DNA from: KACC-23026 sp963829575
GTDB taxonomy: Bacteria; Bacillota; Bacilli; Bacillales; Sporolactobacillaceae
NCBI GenBank assembly: GCA_963829575.1
Contig: CAWHJF010000010.1
Location: forward strand, 5,165 to 69,164
Direction of reading: 5' to 3'
DNA length: 64,000 bases
Each line of letters opens with the position of its first letter. Within the stretch, counting starts at the first letter, position 1. The translations under genes and the position numbers were made by a program. Positions 51,325-60,395 of this stretch are shown in pieces. The notes under the pieces are model-generated. The model saw only the letters and a list, made by a program, of their open reading frames with translations. It had not been told where the DNA came from and searched no databases.

Positions 51325-52250
51325 CTTTGACTCACACTCTTTTCAACGGAAACCGACGATCCTGAACCATCCACTATTTTGAATCGTCGTCCATGTCTTG
51401 GTGTGTTTTCTAGAATGACAATCCGTTGGAATAATTGGTGATCGATTAGTGGTTTTAACGTCGGTCGTTTCAAAAGTTGTTCAAGATCATAGGCATGAGC
51501 CGTCGCGAGTACCGTTACACCGGCATTTAAGGCCTCTAGTAAAGCATCCGTATCCTCTTGCCTACCAATCTCATCCACAACTAAGACGTCGGGGCTCATC
51601 GAACGAATCATCATCATCATACCTTCCGCTTTAGGACACGCATCCAATACATCAACGCGAATTCCAAACGTATTTTGCGGAACTCCTTTTATACATCCTG
51701 CGATTTCCGAGCGTTCATCAATAATCCCAACTTTATGTGCTGGAAGATCTCGTGTTCCTGTGCTTATAATTCTTGCGAGATCTCTAAGCATTGTGGTTTT
51801 TCCAGTTTGGGGGGATCCGATGATCAGAGTGTTTTGCCAACGGTTATTCACACAGAGAGCCGCTTGAAGTGGGTGCGCCACCCCAATTCGCTCTCGCGCA
51901 ATTCGAATGTTCAAAGAACTGACATCACGAATTAATTTGACCTGGCTTCCTTCTGTCACCACTTTGCCATTAATTCCAACGCGATGTCCCCCACTAATCG
52001 TGACATAGCCTCTTTTTAATTCTTCTTCTAATGTGTAAAGTGAAAACGCACTTAAATTCCCCATTAAAATGCGCATGTCATTAAAATTAAGCAGGCGTTC
52101 GCGGTCCGGGTATAGAACCTGTCCACCTGAAAGCACTTCAATCGGCCGGTTGAGTCGAAGCCTAAGCTCTTCAATGGAGGTTTGAAATTCCATCATGGAT
52201 TCAACCATCTGAGCCAGATCTTTTGGTAAAAGAGCGAGTACCGCTTCCAC
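51321..52250 (-). CDS. spoIIIAA: Stage III sporulation protein AA, ATPase
   Basis: A 309-residue cytoplasmic ATPase related to type II/IV secretion ATPases, energising the A-Q channel. Walker A is GSPQTGKTTMLRDLAR near 145, Walker B DVLVVDEIGRQEDTDALLEAL near 218, and the N-terminal RLRLNRPIEV is typical. It starts with GTG after AGGAGGAGG. A sigma-E promoter is expected; CGTATTT (52287-52293) and CATTTAAT (52267-52274) are candidates but with a 12-base spacer, slightly short. Confidence 0.93.
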   Translation of the reverse strand: MEAVLALLPKDLAQMVESMMEFQTSIEELRLRLNRPIEVLSGGQVLYPDRERLLNFNDMRILMGNLSAFSLYTLEEELKRGYVTISGGHRVGINGKVVTEGSQVKLIRDVSSLNIRIARERIGVAHPLQAALCVNNRWQNTLIIGSPQTGKTTMLRDLARIISTGTRDLPAHKVGIIDERSEIAGCIKGVPQNTFGIRVDVLDACPKAEGMMMMIRSMSPDVLVVDEIGRQEDTDALLEALNAGVTVLATAHAYDLEQLLKRPTLKPLIDHQLFQRIVILENTPRHGRRFKIVDGSGSSVSVEKSVSQR

Positions 52251-52477
52251 ACGACCTCCTCCTTATATTAAATGTGGTGTTTTTTGAAATACGGGCAACA
52301 GTCGGTACTAGAATGCAATGGAGTTGGATGGATTGGTTTTAGTCTCTAACACACTATATGCAGAAAGGGACAAGATATGTCTGGAAGCACGAAGCCAAAA
52401 AAGAGAAAGAATCGTGGAAAACGGGAGGTGTGTGGGTTTGCTTTAATTCTTAAAAAACGCAAAAAACAGGATGAGCA

Positions 52478-52511
52478 CATCGCATGTCCCCATCCTGTTT
52501 GTTATTCGTTA
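52478..52511 (-). terminator. Terminator of efp
   Basis: AACAGGATG pairs with CATCCTGTT with an inner ACAT/ATGT stem, followed by TTTTTTGCG on the minus strand. Confidence 0.82.
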
Positions 52512-52522
52512 TTTTATTATAA

Positions 52523-53080
52523 TTAAGCTCTCGACACGTAATCGCCTGTTCGAGTATCAATAATAAGTTTATCGCCTTGGTTTACAAAGAACGGAACATG
52601 AACGGTGTAGCCCGTTTCAACGATCGCTGGTTTTGTACCACCTGACGCAGTGTCCCCTTTAATCCCAGGCTCCGTTTCGGTTACTTCAAGCTCAACCGTG
52701 TTAGGGAGTTCAACACCAAGCGTTTCACCTTGGAAGGATTGAATATGAACTTCCATATTTTCTTTCAAAAATTTAAGTTGCTCGGTAATCTGGTTGGCAT
52801 TTAACTCAATTTGTTCGTAGCTTTCTAAATCCATGAACGCATGCTGATCGCCAGTCGCATAAAGGTATTGCATTTTACGATTTTCGATATGCGCACGGTC
52901 GACTTTTTCGCCGCCACGGAATGTTTTTTCTTGGATTGCTCCAGTGCGTAGGTTACGGAGCTTAGAGCGCACAAACGCCGCACCTTTACCTGGTTTAACG
53001 TGTTGGAAATCAAGAACTTGCCAGATACTGCCATCGACTTCGATGGTTAAACCTGTTTTAAAATCGTTTACTGAAATCAT
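52523..53080 (-). CDS. efp: Translation elongation factor P
   Basis: A 185-residue EF-P that rescues ribosomes stalled at polyproline. The KOW-like domain reads MISVNDFKTGLTIEVDGSIWQVLDFQHVKPGKGAAFVR; the modification site Lys is in KPGKGAAF near residue 32. The signature KGDTASGGTKPAIVETG is near 140-158. pepQ, which precedes efp in B. subtilis, and yqhV, which follows it, are both missing. Confidence 0.96.
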   Translation of the reverse strand: MISVNDFKTGLTIEVDGSIWQVLDFQHVKPGKGAAFVRSKLRNLRTGAIQEKTFRGGEKVDRAHIENRKMQYLYATGDQHAFMDLESYEQIELNANQITEQLKFLKENMEVHIQSFQGETLGVELPNTVELEVTETEPGIKGDTASGGTKPAIVETGYTVHVPFFVNQGDKLIIDTRTGDYVSRA

Positions 53081-53134
53081 GTGTTTGCCTCCTTAGCCAC
53101 ACCCGCCTTGCCTTGAGGTGACCTCAACGTCTTA

Positions 53135-53569
53135 TTAGTGAGTTCGTTCTAGTAAATATTCAAGTGCCAAACGGTAGCCTTGAAAGCCCAACCCAACAAT
53201 CTGTCCGTCCATTACAGGTGCGAGTACAGATGTATGGCGAAAGGATTCTCGCTTATGAACATTAGAAATGTGAACCTCAATCGCGGAGCCGCTGAAACTT
53301 GCCAAAGCATCTCGAATCGCGTAACTATAATGCGTGAAGGCGCCTGGGTTAATGACAATCCCCGAACATGTTTCTTCCGCTTCTTGGATCCAATCAATCA
53401 AGTCCCCTTCATGGTTACTTTGTCGAAAAAGGACACGAATTCCTTGTTTTTCAGCAAATTGCGCTAATTGGTTTTCTAAGTCCGCCAAGGTTTGGTGCCC
53501 GTAAACATCTGGTTCGCGTTTGCCTAAGGCATTCAGATTTGGACCATTTAGAACTAAAAAGGTTTTCAT
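53135..53569 (-). CDS. aroQ: 3-dehydroquinate dehydratase, type II
   Basis: A 144-residue type II enzyme of the shikimate pathway (dodecamer). Active-site segments: GPNLNALGKREPDVYG at 8-23 with the catalytic Tyr, QSNHEGDLIDWIQEA, NPGAFTHYSYAIRDAL near 75, and EVHISNVHKRESFRHTSVL near 100. It lies 54 bases upstream of efp on the same strand. Confidence 0.95.
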   Translation of the reverse strand: MKTFLVLNGPNLNALGKREPDVYGHQTLADLENQLAQFAEKQGIRVLFRQSNHEGDLIDWIQEAEETCSGIVINPGAFTHYSYAIRDALASFSGSAIEVHISNVHKRESFRHTSVLAPVMDGQIVGLGFQGYRLALEYLLERTH

Positions 53570-53639
53570 ACGGGCTCACCTGCTTTTTATTCTCTTGAAA
53601 AATGAAATAGAATGCTCCAATGAACATTCTATCACAGGC

Positions 53640-54152
53640 TTATTCATTTGAGTAGTCAGGGTCTTGATTTATTTGGAGATCAAACGAAATAGAATAGCCA
53701 ATAAATAACCCGTACAATATGTACAATGAGATGGACGTGGATATGGTGTTGGCTCCAATTCGGAAGACCGGTTGTAACCCTGGGATCCAAGGTTGAATAA
53801 TATAGAAAACGATGACCCACAGGGCAATTCCATACCCTACAGAAATCCAAATATTTTTAATTTTGGCTAACGTCCACTTATAAATAAAAGCAATAAAAAT
53901 TGAGAGAATCGCAATGGCGATCACCCCTATAATCTGTCCATAGAGTCCTGTTTTCCATTTACCGAGGGCCCACGGGGCAAGAATTAGGGCAGGTCCATAT
54001 GTGCTGAAATTTAAATAATAGGCAATGAAACCCATAATCCCCCAGATCAAACCACCCCAAATACCAATTGCTGCGACTCTGCCATTACTTTTAATCGCCG
54101 AATCCTGCTTCTCATTCTCTTTGTCTTCTGATTTCTTTTTATCAGCCATCAT
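53640..54152 (-). CDS. yqhR: Conserved membrane protein YqhR
   Basis: A protein of about 171 residues with a charged N-terminus (ADKKKSEDKENEKQ) and four membrane helices; GIWGGLIWGIMGFIAYYLNFS and GPALILAPWALGKWK match the YqhR family. I choose the ATG ATG pair at 54152, after GGAGGTGCTG, not the longer start at 54191. Function is unknown. Divergent from yqhQ, with locus C of the 51-base repeat between. Confidence 0.88.
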   Translation of the reverse strand: MMADKKKSEDKENEKQDSAIKSNGRVAAIGIWGGLIWGIMGFIAYYLNFSTYGPALILAPWALGKWKTGLYGQIIGVIAIAILSIFIAFIYKWTLAKIKNIWISVGYGIALWVIVFYIIQPWIPGLQPVFRIGANTISTSISLYILYGLFIGYSISFDLQINQDPDYSNE

Positions 54153-54185
54153 CAGCACCTCCGACCGATAGTATGCCCCAAAACA

Positions 54186-54290
54186 ACCCATATCAATCCT
54201 CTTTTCGGGAACTAGGGAATCGGTTCAGTTCCCGTATGACCCTCGATTTTTCGTTTTGGGAACACCCCCTTCTAAAATTCCAAAAAAAAC
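54186..54290 (+). repeat. 51-base tandem repeat element, locus C
   Basis: CGGGAAC ends at 54212 and GGGAAC at 54263, 51 bases apart; TTCAGTTCCCGTA ends at 54236. The unit phase is identical to loci A and B. CGGGAAC and GTTCCCG form a perfect 7-base stem here. It lies in the divergent yqhR/yqhQ region, close to both start codons. Confidence 0.82.
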
Positions 54291-54446
54291 AATAAGCGAA
54301 AGCAATCAAACGTCATAAATTATTGAAAAAAGGGTATATCTTCCGTTTTTTGGGGTAATAATTAAATAGCAATTATCCTAGAGTCTTTGATGGTTTTCTA
54401 GTAAAATAAAAATAAGTCAAAACTCAAGGGTTGGTGACATCACCAA

Positions 54447-55388
54447 ATGGGAAACAAAGGATCTATATATGGTGGGCAAGCCGTCATAGAAGGCGTCATG
54501 ATGGGTGGCCGAACCACTAGTGTGACTGCCATTCGGCGGAAAGATGGTTCCATTGAATTTTTTGAAGTGCCTCGAGCCGCCAATCCAAAACTTGGACGTT
54601 TCAAACGTTGGCCGCTTCTAAGAGGCGTCATTGGAATCATTGAATCAAGTATTCTTGGGACCAAACATCTCAACTTTTCATCTGAAAAGTTTGATAAACT
54701 TCCCGAGGAAGATGTTGAGGCACCAAAAGAAGAGAACCGTAAATGGGGAATGATCCTTGGGGTTACAGCCATCGCCATTCTTTCTTTCCTTGTCGGAAAA
54801 TTTATTTTTACACTTGTCCCAGCTTTAGCCGCACAAGCTTTAATTCACTATTTTCCTGGGCGAGTAATACAGGTTCTAATTGAGGGAGCCTTTAAAATCC
54901 TCTTGCTTTTGGGCTATATCTATTTTGTGTCGCTCACACCATTAATGAGACGGGTGTTTCAATATCACGGAGCAGAGCATAAAGTGATTAACGCTTATGA
55001 AAATGGTCAATCATTAACTGTGGAGAATGTAAAAGCACAAACTCGACTCCATTATCGATGTGGGAGCAGCTTTATTTTATTTACTGCGGTCATCAGCGTG
55101 TTTTTATATCTTTTTCTTCCTGTGGATCATTTAGGACTTCGTGTGCTCACCCGCATTCTCTTAATTCCAGTGGATTTAGGACTTTCCTACGAAGTGTTAC
55201 GACTGACGAATGCCGTTCGAAACATTCCTTATTTAAAAGGACTTGGTTATCCAGGACTCTGGCTTCAGCTCTTAACAACAAAAGAACCGGACTCCGACCA
55301 AATTGAAATTGCCATTGCAGCCTTTAATGAAATGAAAAAGAAAGAATCGGAGCACATAAGTCTTCAACAAAAAACTGTCCTAGGTTAG
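54447..55388 (+). CDS. yqhQ: DUF1385 membrane protein YqhQ
   Basis: A 313-residue protein of the DUF1385 family. YGGQAVIEGVMMGGRTTSVTAIRR at the N-terminus and YHGAEHKVINAYENGQSLTVENVK near 175 are strongly conserved; three to four membrane helices lie between about 108 and 240. The conserved His/Glu suggest a metal site. Function is unknown. Only a weak ribosome site precedes the ATG. yqhP follows 24 bases later. Confidence 0.92.
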   Translation: MGNKGSIYGGQAVIEGVMMGGRTTSVTAIRRKDGSIEFFEVPRAANPKLGRFKRWPLLRGVIGIIESSILGTKHLNFSSEKFDKLPEEDVEAPKEENRKWGMILGVTAIAILSFLVGKFIFTLVPALAAQALIHYFPGRVIQVLIEGAFKILLLLGYIYFVSLTPLMRRVFQYHGAEHKVINAYENGQSLTVENVKAQTRLHYRCGSSFILFTAVISVFLYLFLPVDHLGLRVLTRILLIPVDLGLSYEVLRLTNAVRNIPYLKGLGYPGLWLQLLTTKEPDSDQIEIAIAAFNEMKKKESEHISLQQKTVLG

Positions 55389-55412
55389 ACGGCTTGGAGG
55401 AGGTGATAATGG

Positions 55413-55811
55413 ATGAGGGGATCATGGTCAAATCTTCTCTTTCTTATATTGATTGCGCTTGGCGCGATAGGGTTATTTTCATTACTATGGTATCATCCTG
55501 TCCAGTTACTGAGACAACTCTTAATCGGCGTTCTCATTATGGCAGGGATTTACGCGCTCTATCGATTGCTTACACGTAAATCGGGAAAGTCTTCTAATGA
55601 ATCCAAAGCGTATCGACGTGCTGTGAAACAATCTAAACGAAGAAAAAGCATCAAACGAGACAGGCTACGGGCCACCTCAAAACTCCAAGTGATACCCAAT
55701 CGTTCCATCAAAAAGAAACGACCACCTCTGGAACGTCTCAAACACAAAGGACATGGCCATTTAACTGTAATAGAAGGAAAAAAGAAAAAAAGAAAAAAAG
55801 GTTTTCTATAG
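55413..55811 (+). CDS. yqhP: YqhP-like membrane protein
   Basis: A 132-residue protein with two N-terminal hydrophobic helices (about 8-27 and 34-52) and a very basic cytoplasmic tail (SKRRKSIKRD, KKKRKKGFL). It fits YqhP by position and architecture. GGAGGAGGTG lies seven bases before the ATG. The run of Lys codons at the end is AAA/AAG-rich. Function is unknown. Confidence 0.82.
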   Translation: MRGSWSNLLFLILIALGAIGLFSLLWYHPVQLLRQLLIGVLIMAGIYALYRLLTRKSGKSSNESKAYRRAVKQSKRRKSIKRDRLRATSKLQVIPNRSIKKKRPPLERLKHKGHGHLTVIEGKKKKRKKGFL

Positions 55812-55835
55812 AAGGTTGAGGATTTTAAAGCCTCA

Positions 55836-55876
55836 CGAAAACGGTTTGAGCAGGGCTGCTCAAACCGTTTTTTTAA
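55836..55876. terminator. Bidirectional terminator between yqhP and yqhO
   Basis: A perfect 14-base stem AAACGGTTTGAGCA with a four-base loop, followed by seven T on the plus strand; A runs upstream allow use by yqhO in the other direction. Confidence 0.9.
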
Positions 55877-56778
55877 TGATCAACATGGGTTGGCACCCAT
55901 TTTCTTAAGAACGTCCTCGTCGTCTCTTTACCTATTTGCACCAATTTGTTTTGTTCTTTCTGTGTTAGCTTAAAATTTGTAAAATTGATGTCATCAACGG
56001 GAAGAAAACAAACATTCTTAGTTTCTTGTGTTGAGAGCTTTCCGGTACTATGGGCTAATTTTAATGTTTCGACCACATTTTGAAAGAGTTCAAAGGAATT
56101 ATGAATCGGACGAGGCTCGAGATTACCATTCTCTGACCCGAGTTGAAAACCAATATAGGGCCGTTTAAGCCTCTGATCTGGAACTTTAAACACCCAAATA
56201 GGAAAATTACTAATCAGCCCTCCATCCACGATCTGACAGATCTTCCCTTTATCATCTTTTAAAGTGACAGGGATGAAGAAAAAGGGAATGGAACAACTCA
56301 TTCGTACTGCTTTAGAAATCAGAAAGGTCTCAGGATTTAATCCATAGCGTCTCAGGTCTTCCGGTAAACGAAGTAAGCTTCCATTCGAGATATCCGTTGC
56401 GATGATTGTCAACGCGCCCTCGGGTAAATCCCCAAATGACTCAATACCCTTTTTCTTAAGGCACTCGTGCACCCAATTTTCAAAGGTGTCCCCTTTATAG
56501 AGCCCCATATTCTTATATAAACCAATCCAATTTAAAAACGGAAGTCGAACACGACTTCCGTTATCTAGAAAGGTCTGAACATCCAGTTTGTCCAATTCTG
56601 CGTGTATCTCTTTATATGTAAAACCCGCTGCCAAAAAACTCGCGACAATCGAACCCGCACTTGTTCCAGCAACTCGTTTAAACTGATAATTGGCTTTCTC
56701 AACCGCCTCGATTGCCCCTAAATAAGCAAACGCTCTGACGCCCCCTCCGGAAAAAACCCCGTCAACCCACATGCACAT
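55873..56778 (-). CDS. yqhO: Patatin-like phospholipase YqhO
   Basis: A 301-residue patatin-family lipid acyl hydrolase. The oxyanion motif is GGGVRAFAYLGAIEA at residues 10-24, the nucleophile Ser is in GTSAGSIVA near 40, and the catalytic Asp in VDGGLISN near 195. The sequence is expected to be cytosolic. Its substrate is unknown. It is transcribed alone between two terminators. Confidence 0.9.
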   Translation of the reverse strand: MCMWVDGVFSGGGVRAFAYLGAIEAVEKANYQFKRVAGTSAGSIVASFLAAGFTYKEIHAELDKLDVQTFLDNGSRVRLPFLNWIGLYKNMGLYKGDTFENWVHECLKKKGIESFGDLPEGALTIIATDISNGSLLRLPEDLRRYGLNPETFLISKAVRMSCSIPFFFIPVTLKDDKGKICQIVDGGLISNFPIWVFKVPDQRLKRPYIGFQLGSENGNLEPRPIHNSFELFQNVVETLKLAHSTGKLSTQETKNVCFLPVDDINFTNFKLTQKEQNKLVQIGKETTRTFLRKWVPTHVDH

Positions 56779-56826
56779 CCCTCCCCTATTTAGTGTATAG
56801 GTTAGAAAATCAGAATATGCGTTGAA

Positions 56827-56874
56827 AAAATAAGACTGTTTTGGCGAATGCGCACCAAAACAGTCTTATTTTAC
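56827..56874 (-). terminator. Terminator of mntR
   Basis: A 16-base stem AATAAGACTGTTTTGG with its complement and a ten-base loop, then TTTTTT on the minus strand. The symmetric A/T flanks could also stop plus-strand transcripts. Confidence 0.88.
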
Positions 56875-56876
56875 GA

Positions 56877-57305
56877 TTAACTTGGATCATTGTTTCGATT
56901 TTGGACGTCCCGGAGCTTCTTAACCCGATTCGCATCTTCTTCAAAATATTGAACAAGATCACCAATCCGATCAATCGCATCCCAGCTTAAATGGTGCTCA
57001 ATTCCTTCTACATCTGAATAAATATTTTCTTGATCGACACCGATAACGTTTAAGAAATCTTCTAAAAGCTCATGACGAAAAACCAACCGCTTCCCAAGCT
57101 TTTTCCCCTTTGGTGTTAAAACTAAACCACGATATTTCTCATAAACGAGATATTGGTCCTTATCAAGTCGCTGAACCATCTTTGTAACAGAAGAGGGGTG
57201 GACTTCAAGCGCTTCTGCAATGTCCGATACCCTTGCATAGCCCTTGTCTTCAATTAATAAATAAATTCGTTCAATATAATCTTCCATACTGGGTGTTGGC
57301 GGCAT
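56877..57305 (-). CDS. mntR: Manganese-responsive repressor MntR
   Basis: DtxR-family regulator of about 142 residues. PSMEDYIERIY at the N-terminus holds the Asp and Glu metal ligands; the winged helix is GYARVSDIAEALEVHPSSVTKMVQRLDKD; EGIEHHLSWDAIDRIG holds the remaining Glu and His ligands. I start at 57305 (MPPTPSMEDY), which matches the B. subtilis N-terminus and has GGGGGGAG just upstream. It represses Mn2+ uptake genes when manganese is plentiful; none of these are in the window. Confidence 0.94.
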   Translation of the reverse strand: MPPTPSMEDYIERIYLLIEDKGYARVSDIAEALEVHPSSVTKMVQRLDKDQYLVYEKYRGLVLTPKGKKLGKRLVFRHELLEDFLNVIGVDQENIYSDVEGIEHHLSWDAIDRIGDLVQYFEEDANRVKKLRDVQNRNNDPS

Positions 57306-57537
57306 GAGCTCCCCCCTTTTGTGATCACTCAACCTAGTTTCCGTTATATTTCGACCTCACATAAATGGTTGTTTTTCCAAAAGCGAGCCAATTTATGCAC
57401 AATAACTTATATAATTAATCCCCTACATCCAACAAACTATAGAAAATGATACCACTATTTGTTGAACTTAGACAAGTCATTATCACTTTTTTGCAGATAC
57501 GAAATGGTGCACCTTACTGTAAAGCCATCCGTTTACA

Positions 57538-57569
57538 ACAAAAAAAGAGGGGAAGCCCCTCTTTTTTAT
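57538..57569 (-). terminator. Terminator of nrdJ
   Basis: AAAAAAGAGGGG pairs with CCCCTCTTTTTT over a short loop, overlapping the nrdJ stop codon. Confidence 0.85.
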
Positions 57570-60133
57570 AATCCGCATTTCAGTTGAGCATTACAGTTCG
57601 TACAGGTGTTGCATCCGCCAAGTTCTTCAACCGTTCCTTGAAGACAAATTGGACACGTATCCCCTACCTCTGAGCCATAAGTAACGTTGGTTTTATCCAA
57701 TTCGGTAATGGTATCCACAAGGACAACCTTAGCTTTGTGTTCTACTTTGGTCTCTGGAAACATTTCATCTTCTTCAAATGTATTTTCTTCAGCTTTCAAA
57801 GTGAGTACCTGAGCATCGCGACTTCCGTCTACATAGACGGTTCCGCCTTTTGCACCGCCTTTATAAAGACGTTCGTACACACCTTTAACTTGATCAACCG
57901 TATAGCCTTTTGGAGCATTAACGGTTTTACTGATTGAACTGTCGACCCATCTTTGAATGACGCATTGGGTATCGGCATGCGCTTCAGGTGAGAGATCCAT
58001 CGCCGTTATAAACCAACGTGGAAGGGAATCTGACTTCGCTTCTGGGTGCTGATCGAGATATTCTTGAACGATATCGGCTTTCACCTCAATGAATTTCCCA
58101 AGACGACCACTTCGGTAATAAGAGAAAGAGAAATACGGTTCAAGACCGGTTGAGACCCCTACCATTGTTCCTGTTGAACCCGTTGGAGCAACCGTTAAGA
58201 GATGGGAATTACGAATCCCATGTTCCAAAATGCCTTCCCGAATGTCTTCTGGTAAGGTTTGCACATAGCCCGTATTTATAAAACGTTCACGAAGGACTTT
58301 TGTTTCTTCATCCGTTTGTCCGATCAAGAATGGGAAACTGCCTTTTTCTTTTGCAAGTTCAATGGATGTTCGATAAGCGGTGGTCGCAATCGTTTCAAAG
58401 ATCTGATCAACGAGGACATTCCCCTCTTTTGAACCATACTCCGTTTCACAATAAATGAGCAGATCATGAAGGCCCATCACACCGAGTCCAACACGGCGCT
58501 CGCCTAGGGCTTGTACGCGGTTTTCTTCCAAGAAGTAAGGCGTTGCGTCAATGACATTATCTTGCATACGGACGCCCACACGGACAGTTTCCGCAAGTTT
58601 TTCAAAATCAACTTGTTGGGTCTCTTTATCTGCCATATTTGCAAGATTGACAGCTGCAAGGTTACATACAGAATATGGTGCAAGCGGCTGCTCCCCACAC
58701 GGGTTCGTCGCGACGACCTTTTGACCATATGCCTTAGCATTCGTTTTTTCATTGGCATTATCAATAAAGAAAATTCCTGGCTCAGCCGAATAGGTGGCAC
58801 AGACATTAATGAGGTTCCATAATTCACGCGCTTTAATGGTTCTGTATGTGCGAACACCGAATCCGCGCGCTTCCCATTCTCTAACATCACCACATTCATG
58901 CCATTCTTCATTGTAAATCTTCATTTCCTCTTGGGAGTAATGCTCCACGTCTGGGAAACGAAGTGCAAAGTCCGCATCTTCCTCGATCGCTTCCATAAAT
59001 TCTTTTGTCAACGTGACCGAAATATTCGCACCGGTTAAGAATTCAGAATTATTGACCGAGTACGCGCCACCTTCTCTTAAGCGGGTTTCCGCTTCTTTAA
59101 TCACTTTATCGGTAAATCCACCTTGACCTGGGAAGTTCTTATAGTTAATGATCCCTTGGTAAAGATCTTTTTCGGTTTCTGTAAATGGTGTGAATTTCAA
59201 CTTATCCTTCGCGAGAGAACGGATGGTTTCATCTTGTGAATTTTCAATTAAGAAACGAAGAATACGCGGATTTTGCATTTTCGAAATAATAAATTCAATA
59301 ATATCTGGATGGGAATCCGCAAGCATGATCATTTGCGCCCCGCGACGCGATCCGCCTTGTTCTACAAGGTGAGTGAGTTTTGCAATATCATCGAGCCAAG
59401 AGACAGAGCCCGATGACTTACCGTTCACGCCACGAGCGAGTGTGTTCCGCGGGCGAAGCGTTGAACCATTCGTTCCAACACCGCCACCACGACTCATAAT
59501 TTCCATGACTTTTTTCCGGTGTTCCGCAATGCCCTCTCTTGAATCTTTTACATAAGGCATCACATAACAGTTGAAATACGTCACATGAGTATCCGCTCCT
59601 GCCCCATATAAAACTCGACCGGCTGGAACAAAGTTCATAGTCACAAGTTCTTTGTAAAACTGATCAAAAGAAGTTTGTTTCTTTTCCAGGCTGGTTTCAA
59701 CGCTGGAAAGACCCCGAGCATTCCGTTTTGCAATTTGCTCGTAATAAACTTCTAGAGGCTTATCAATAACGTCAAGAGAACGTTTAATCAACCCGTTTTC
59801 TCGCTCTTCTTCTGTTTCGAGGACATGACGATATTCCTCAATGACTTGTACCATTGCCTCATTAGTCTCTGGAAAAAGGTCTCGAATAAACCCAAGTCCT
59901 CGCGCTGGGAATTTTGGATCATTCATAACCGTTAGCACAACAAAATCCCCTGGTTTAATCGTTTTTTTCTCAGTATCTTTAAATGAGTAACGATCCAACA
60001 TAACTAGACGTGAAACCCCGCTCCTGGTTGTCTTCATGTCTTCTGTTATTGGAAAAACCTGTGGAAATTGAGCTATATCTTTATTAAGCTCCTCTTTATT
60101 CATTTCCATTTGTCCTCGAACAGCTACACTCAT
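57566..60133 (-). CDS. nrdJ: Adenosylcobalamin-dependent ribonucleotide reductase
   Basis: Class II ribonucleotide reductase, 855 residues, producing deoxyribonucleotides without oxygen, with vitamin B12 as radical source. FNCYVMPYVKDSREGIAEH near 188, MSRGGGVGTNGSTLRPR (loop), NPCGEQPLAPYSVCNLAAVNLA near 480 with the catalytic Cys and Glu, and the phosphate loop VAPTGSTGTMVGVS are visible. A C-terminal CPIC ... CNTCTNC ribbon supplies the reducing cysteines. The NrdR-type promoter and long leader lie upstream. It sits where lipM would be found in B. subtilis, between mntR and yqhL. Confidence 0.94.
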   Translation of the reverse strand: MSVAVRGQMEMNKEELNKDIAQFPQVFPITEDMKTTRSGVSRLVMLDRYSFKDTEKKTIKPGDFVVLTVMNDPKFPARGLGFIRDLFPETNEAMVQVIEEYRHVLETEEERENGLIKRSLDVIDKPLEVYYEQIAKRNARGLSSVETSLEKKQTSFDQFYKELVTMNFVPAGRVLYGAGADTHVTYFNCYVMPYVKDSREGIAEHRKKVMEIMSRGGGVGTNGSTLRPRNTLARGVNGKSSGSVSWLDDIAKLTHLVEQGGSRRGAQMIMLADSHPDIIEFIISKMQNPRILRFLIENSQDETIRSLAKDKLKFTPFTETEKDLYQGIINYKNFPGQGGFTDKVIKEAETRLREGGAYSVNNSEFLTGANISVTLTKEFMEAIEEDADFALRFPDVEHYSQEEMKIYNEEWHECGDVREWEARGFGVRTYRTIKARELWNLINVCATYSAEPGIFFIDNANEKTNAKAYGQKVVATNPCGEQPLAPYSVCNLAAVNLANMADKETQQVDFEKLAETVRVGVRMQDNVIDATPYFLEENRVQALGERRVGLGVMGLHDLLIYCETEYGSKEGNVLVDQIFETIATTAYRTSIELAKEKGSFPFLIGQTDEETKVLRERFINTGYVQTLPEDIREGILEHGIRNSHLLTVAPTGSTGTMVGVSTGLEPYFSFSYYRSGRLGKFIEVKADIVQEYLDQHPEAKSDSLPRWFITAMDLSPEAHADTQCVIQRWVDSSISKTVNAPKGYTVDQVKGVYERLYKGGAKGGTVYVDGSRDAQVLTLKAEENTFEEDEMFPETKVEHKAKVVLVDTITELDKTNVTYGSEVGDTCPICLQGTVEELGGCNTCTNCNAQLKCGL

Positions 60134-60391
60134 TGAATTTCCTCCTTAATCAAATAAAAAATCCTATTCACGTCAGATGCGTACAGAGTGTACAAATCTG
60201 ATTAAATTTGGTCGGCTATGCTTTTAAAAATCAAATCGTTGTTTATAAAAAGGACGATCTATCGGCCCTTAAATGCAAACCAAATCCTTTTCTGTTCCTG
60301 TTGATTAAAGCCACACCGTTCTGATCTTTTAAGCCTCGCCTTCGCCATCCTTCGGCAAATTAAGACACGGATCATTTAAATTGAATATCTA
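60134..60391 (-). promoter_or_regulatory. Long structured leader of nrdJ
   Basis: About 255 bases lie between the predicted transcription start and the nrdJ ATG. On the minus strand AAGGGCCGATAGATCGTCCTT followed by five T (60246-60270) looks like an intrinsic terminator, and CAGAT/ATCTG with an inner GTAC/GTAC stem (60174-60200) lies closer to the start. The conserved cobalamin-riboswitch core is not recognisable. Attenuation by an unknown factor is possible. Confidence 0.5.
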
Positions 60392-60395
60392 GTAT

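Noticed and set aside
60134..60391. Cobalamin riboswitch before the B12-dependent reductase
   Set aside because: I could not find the B12-box-type core (GCCACTG and the AGTCAGGA-like segment) in the leader.
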